Both the position numbers and the translations under genes were made by a program. Below are positions 6,606 to 6,876 of a stretch of DNA of 6,876 nt, one piece after another; position 1 is the stretch's first letter; every line of letters starts with the position of its first letter. The notes under the pieces were generated by a model. The model made no database searches, had not been told where the DNA came from, and saw nothing but the letters and a program-made list of their open reading frames with translations. The stretch comes from CAYJDR01 sp964368965 (lineage in GTDB: Bacteria > Chrysiogenota > Deferribacteres > Deferribacterales > Mucispirillaceae), in the NCBI GenBank assembly GCA_964368965.1, contig CAYJDR010000070.1, positions 1-6,876 on the forward strand. Reading direction: 5' to 3'.

Positions 6606-6874
6606 GGTTAGATAAGTTTTTAAAAACAGCACAACTTATAAAACGTCGCACAATGGCGAACGAAGCAGCTGATGAGGGTTTCATTAAGCTAAACGGTAAA
6701 GATGCTAAACCATCTGCACGCTTAAAAGCTGGCGATGTAATCGAGATAGATATGTGGAATTATTATAAGTCTGTCAAGATTTTACAAGTACCAGAAAAAA
6801 ATAGCATACCAAAACAAGACCTAGATAAGTTTATTGAAGTGCTTGAGTATAGGGCAAAAAACGACGAATTTTAA
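6602..6874 (+). CDS. rqcP: S4-domain RNA-binding protein RqcP (Hsp15/YabO family)
   Basis: In Bacillus, RqcP binds obstructed 50S subunits with RqcH and peptidyl-tRNA and helps add alanine tails to stalled nascent chains. The 90-aa protein is almost entirely an S4 domain. Its start, MRLDKFLK..LIKRRT, matches B. subtilis RqcP at nearly every position, including R2, D4 and R16, which are conserved in the family. KLNGKDAKPSARLKAGDVIEI matches the second half of the S4 fold. The C-terminal tail (about 65-90) is short, charged and not conserved to my eye. It starts with TTG sharing 4 nt (TTGA) with the end of the SurA-like gene, a typical translational-coupling arrangement. The alternative is an Hsp15-type heat-shock 50S recycling factor, the related proteobacterial protein, but the length and N-terminus favour RqcP. 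No rqcH is in this window. The gene is complete, and only 2 nt follow its stop. Confidence 0.88.
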   Translation: MRLDKFLKTAQLIKRRTMANEAADEGFIKLNGKDAKPSARLKAGDVIEIDMWNYYKSVKILQVPEKNSIPKQDLDKFIEVLEYRAKNDEF

Positions 6875-6876
6875 AG

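Overview
This window looks like the chromosome of an AT-leaning (roughly 40% GC by eye) diderm bacterium. It carries a heptose-LPS gene (gmhA), a lipoprotein with a lipobox and a periplasmic SurA-type chaperone. It also carries an S4 protein that closely resembles Firmicutes RqcP. A deep-branching, LPS-bearing phylum such as Deferribacterota would fit, but that placement is inference from gene content and style, not something the sequence proves.

Layout. Positions 1-47 look like the last codons of an upstream gene. Positions about 62-712 contain no convincing gene; they form a large, decayed inverted repeat (imperfect giant hairpin) whose two ends carry the same 17-bp sequence in opposite orientation. 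A clear sigma70-type promoter (TTGAAA-17-TATATT, 750-778) lies just outside the repeat and heads a tightly packed five-gene plus-strand run that fills the rest of the window: gmhA (810-1394), mfd (1402-4758), a parvulin-type PPIase lipoprotein (4748-5749), a SurA-like periplasmic chaperone (5652-6605) and rqcP (6602-6874). Gaps are 7 nt or less, and the last three junctions overlap by 11, 98 and 4 nt, so the five genes are probably one transcription unit with translational coupling.

How they fit together. GmhA makes the first intermediate of ADP-heptose for the LPS inner core. Mfd removes RNA polymerase stalled at DNA lesions and recruits UvrABC. The two SurA/parvulin proteins handle envelope proteins: the lipoprotein keeps both parvulin histidines, while the soluble one has lost both and is probably a chaperone only. 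RqcP belongs to ribosome-associated quality control of stalled nascent chains. The operon thus mixes rescue of stalled polymerase, rescue of stalled ribosomes and envelope folding. The mfd-to-rqcP linkage, with other genes between, recalls the mfd-rqcP (yabO) neighbourhood of Bacillus.

The most unusual items are the giant inverted repeat at 62-712, the 98-nt out-of-frame overlap that encodes a complete signal peptide, and the active/inactive parvulin pair. I did not find a clearly new multi-gene system.
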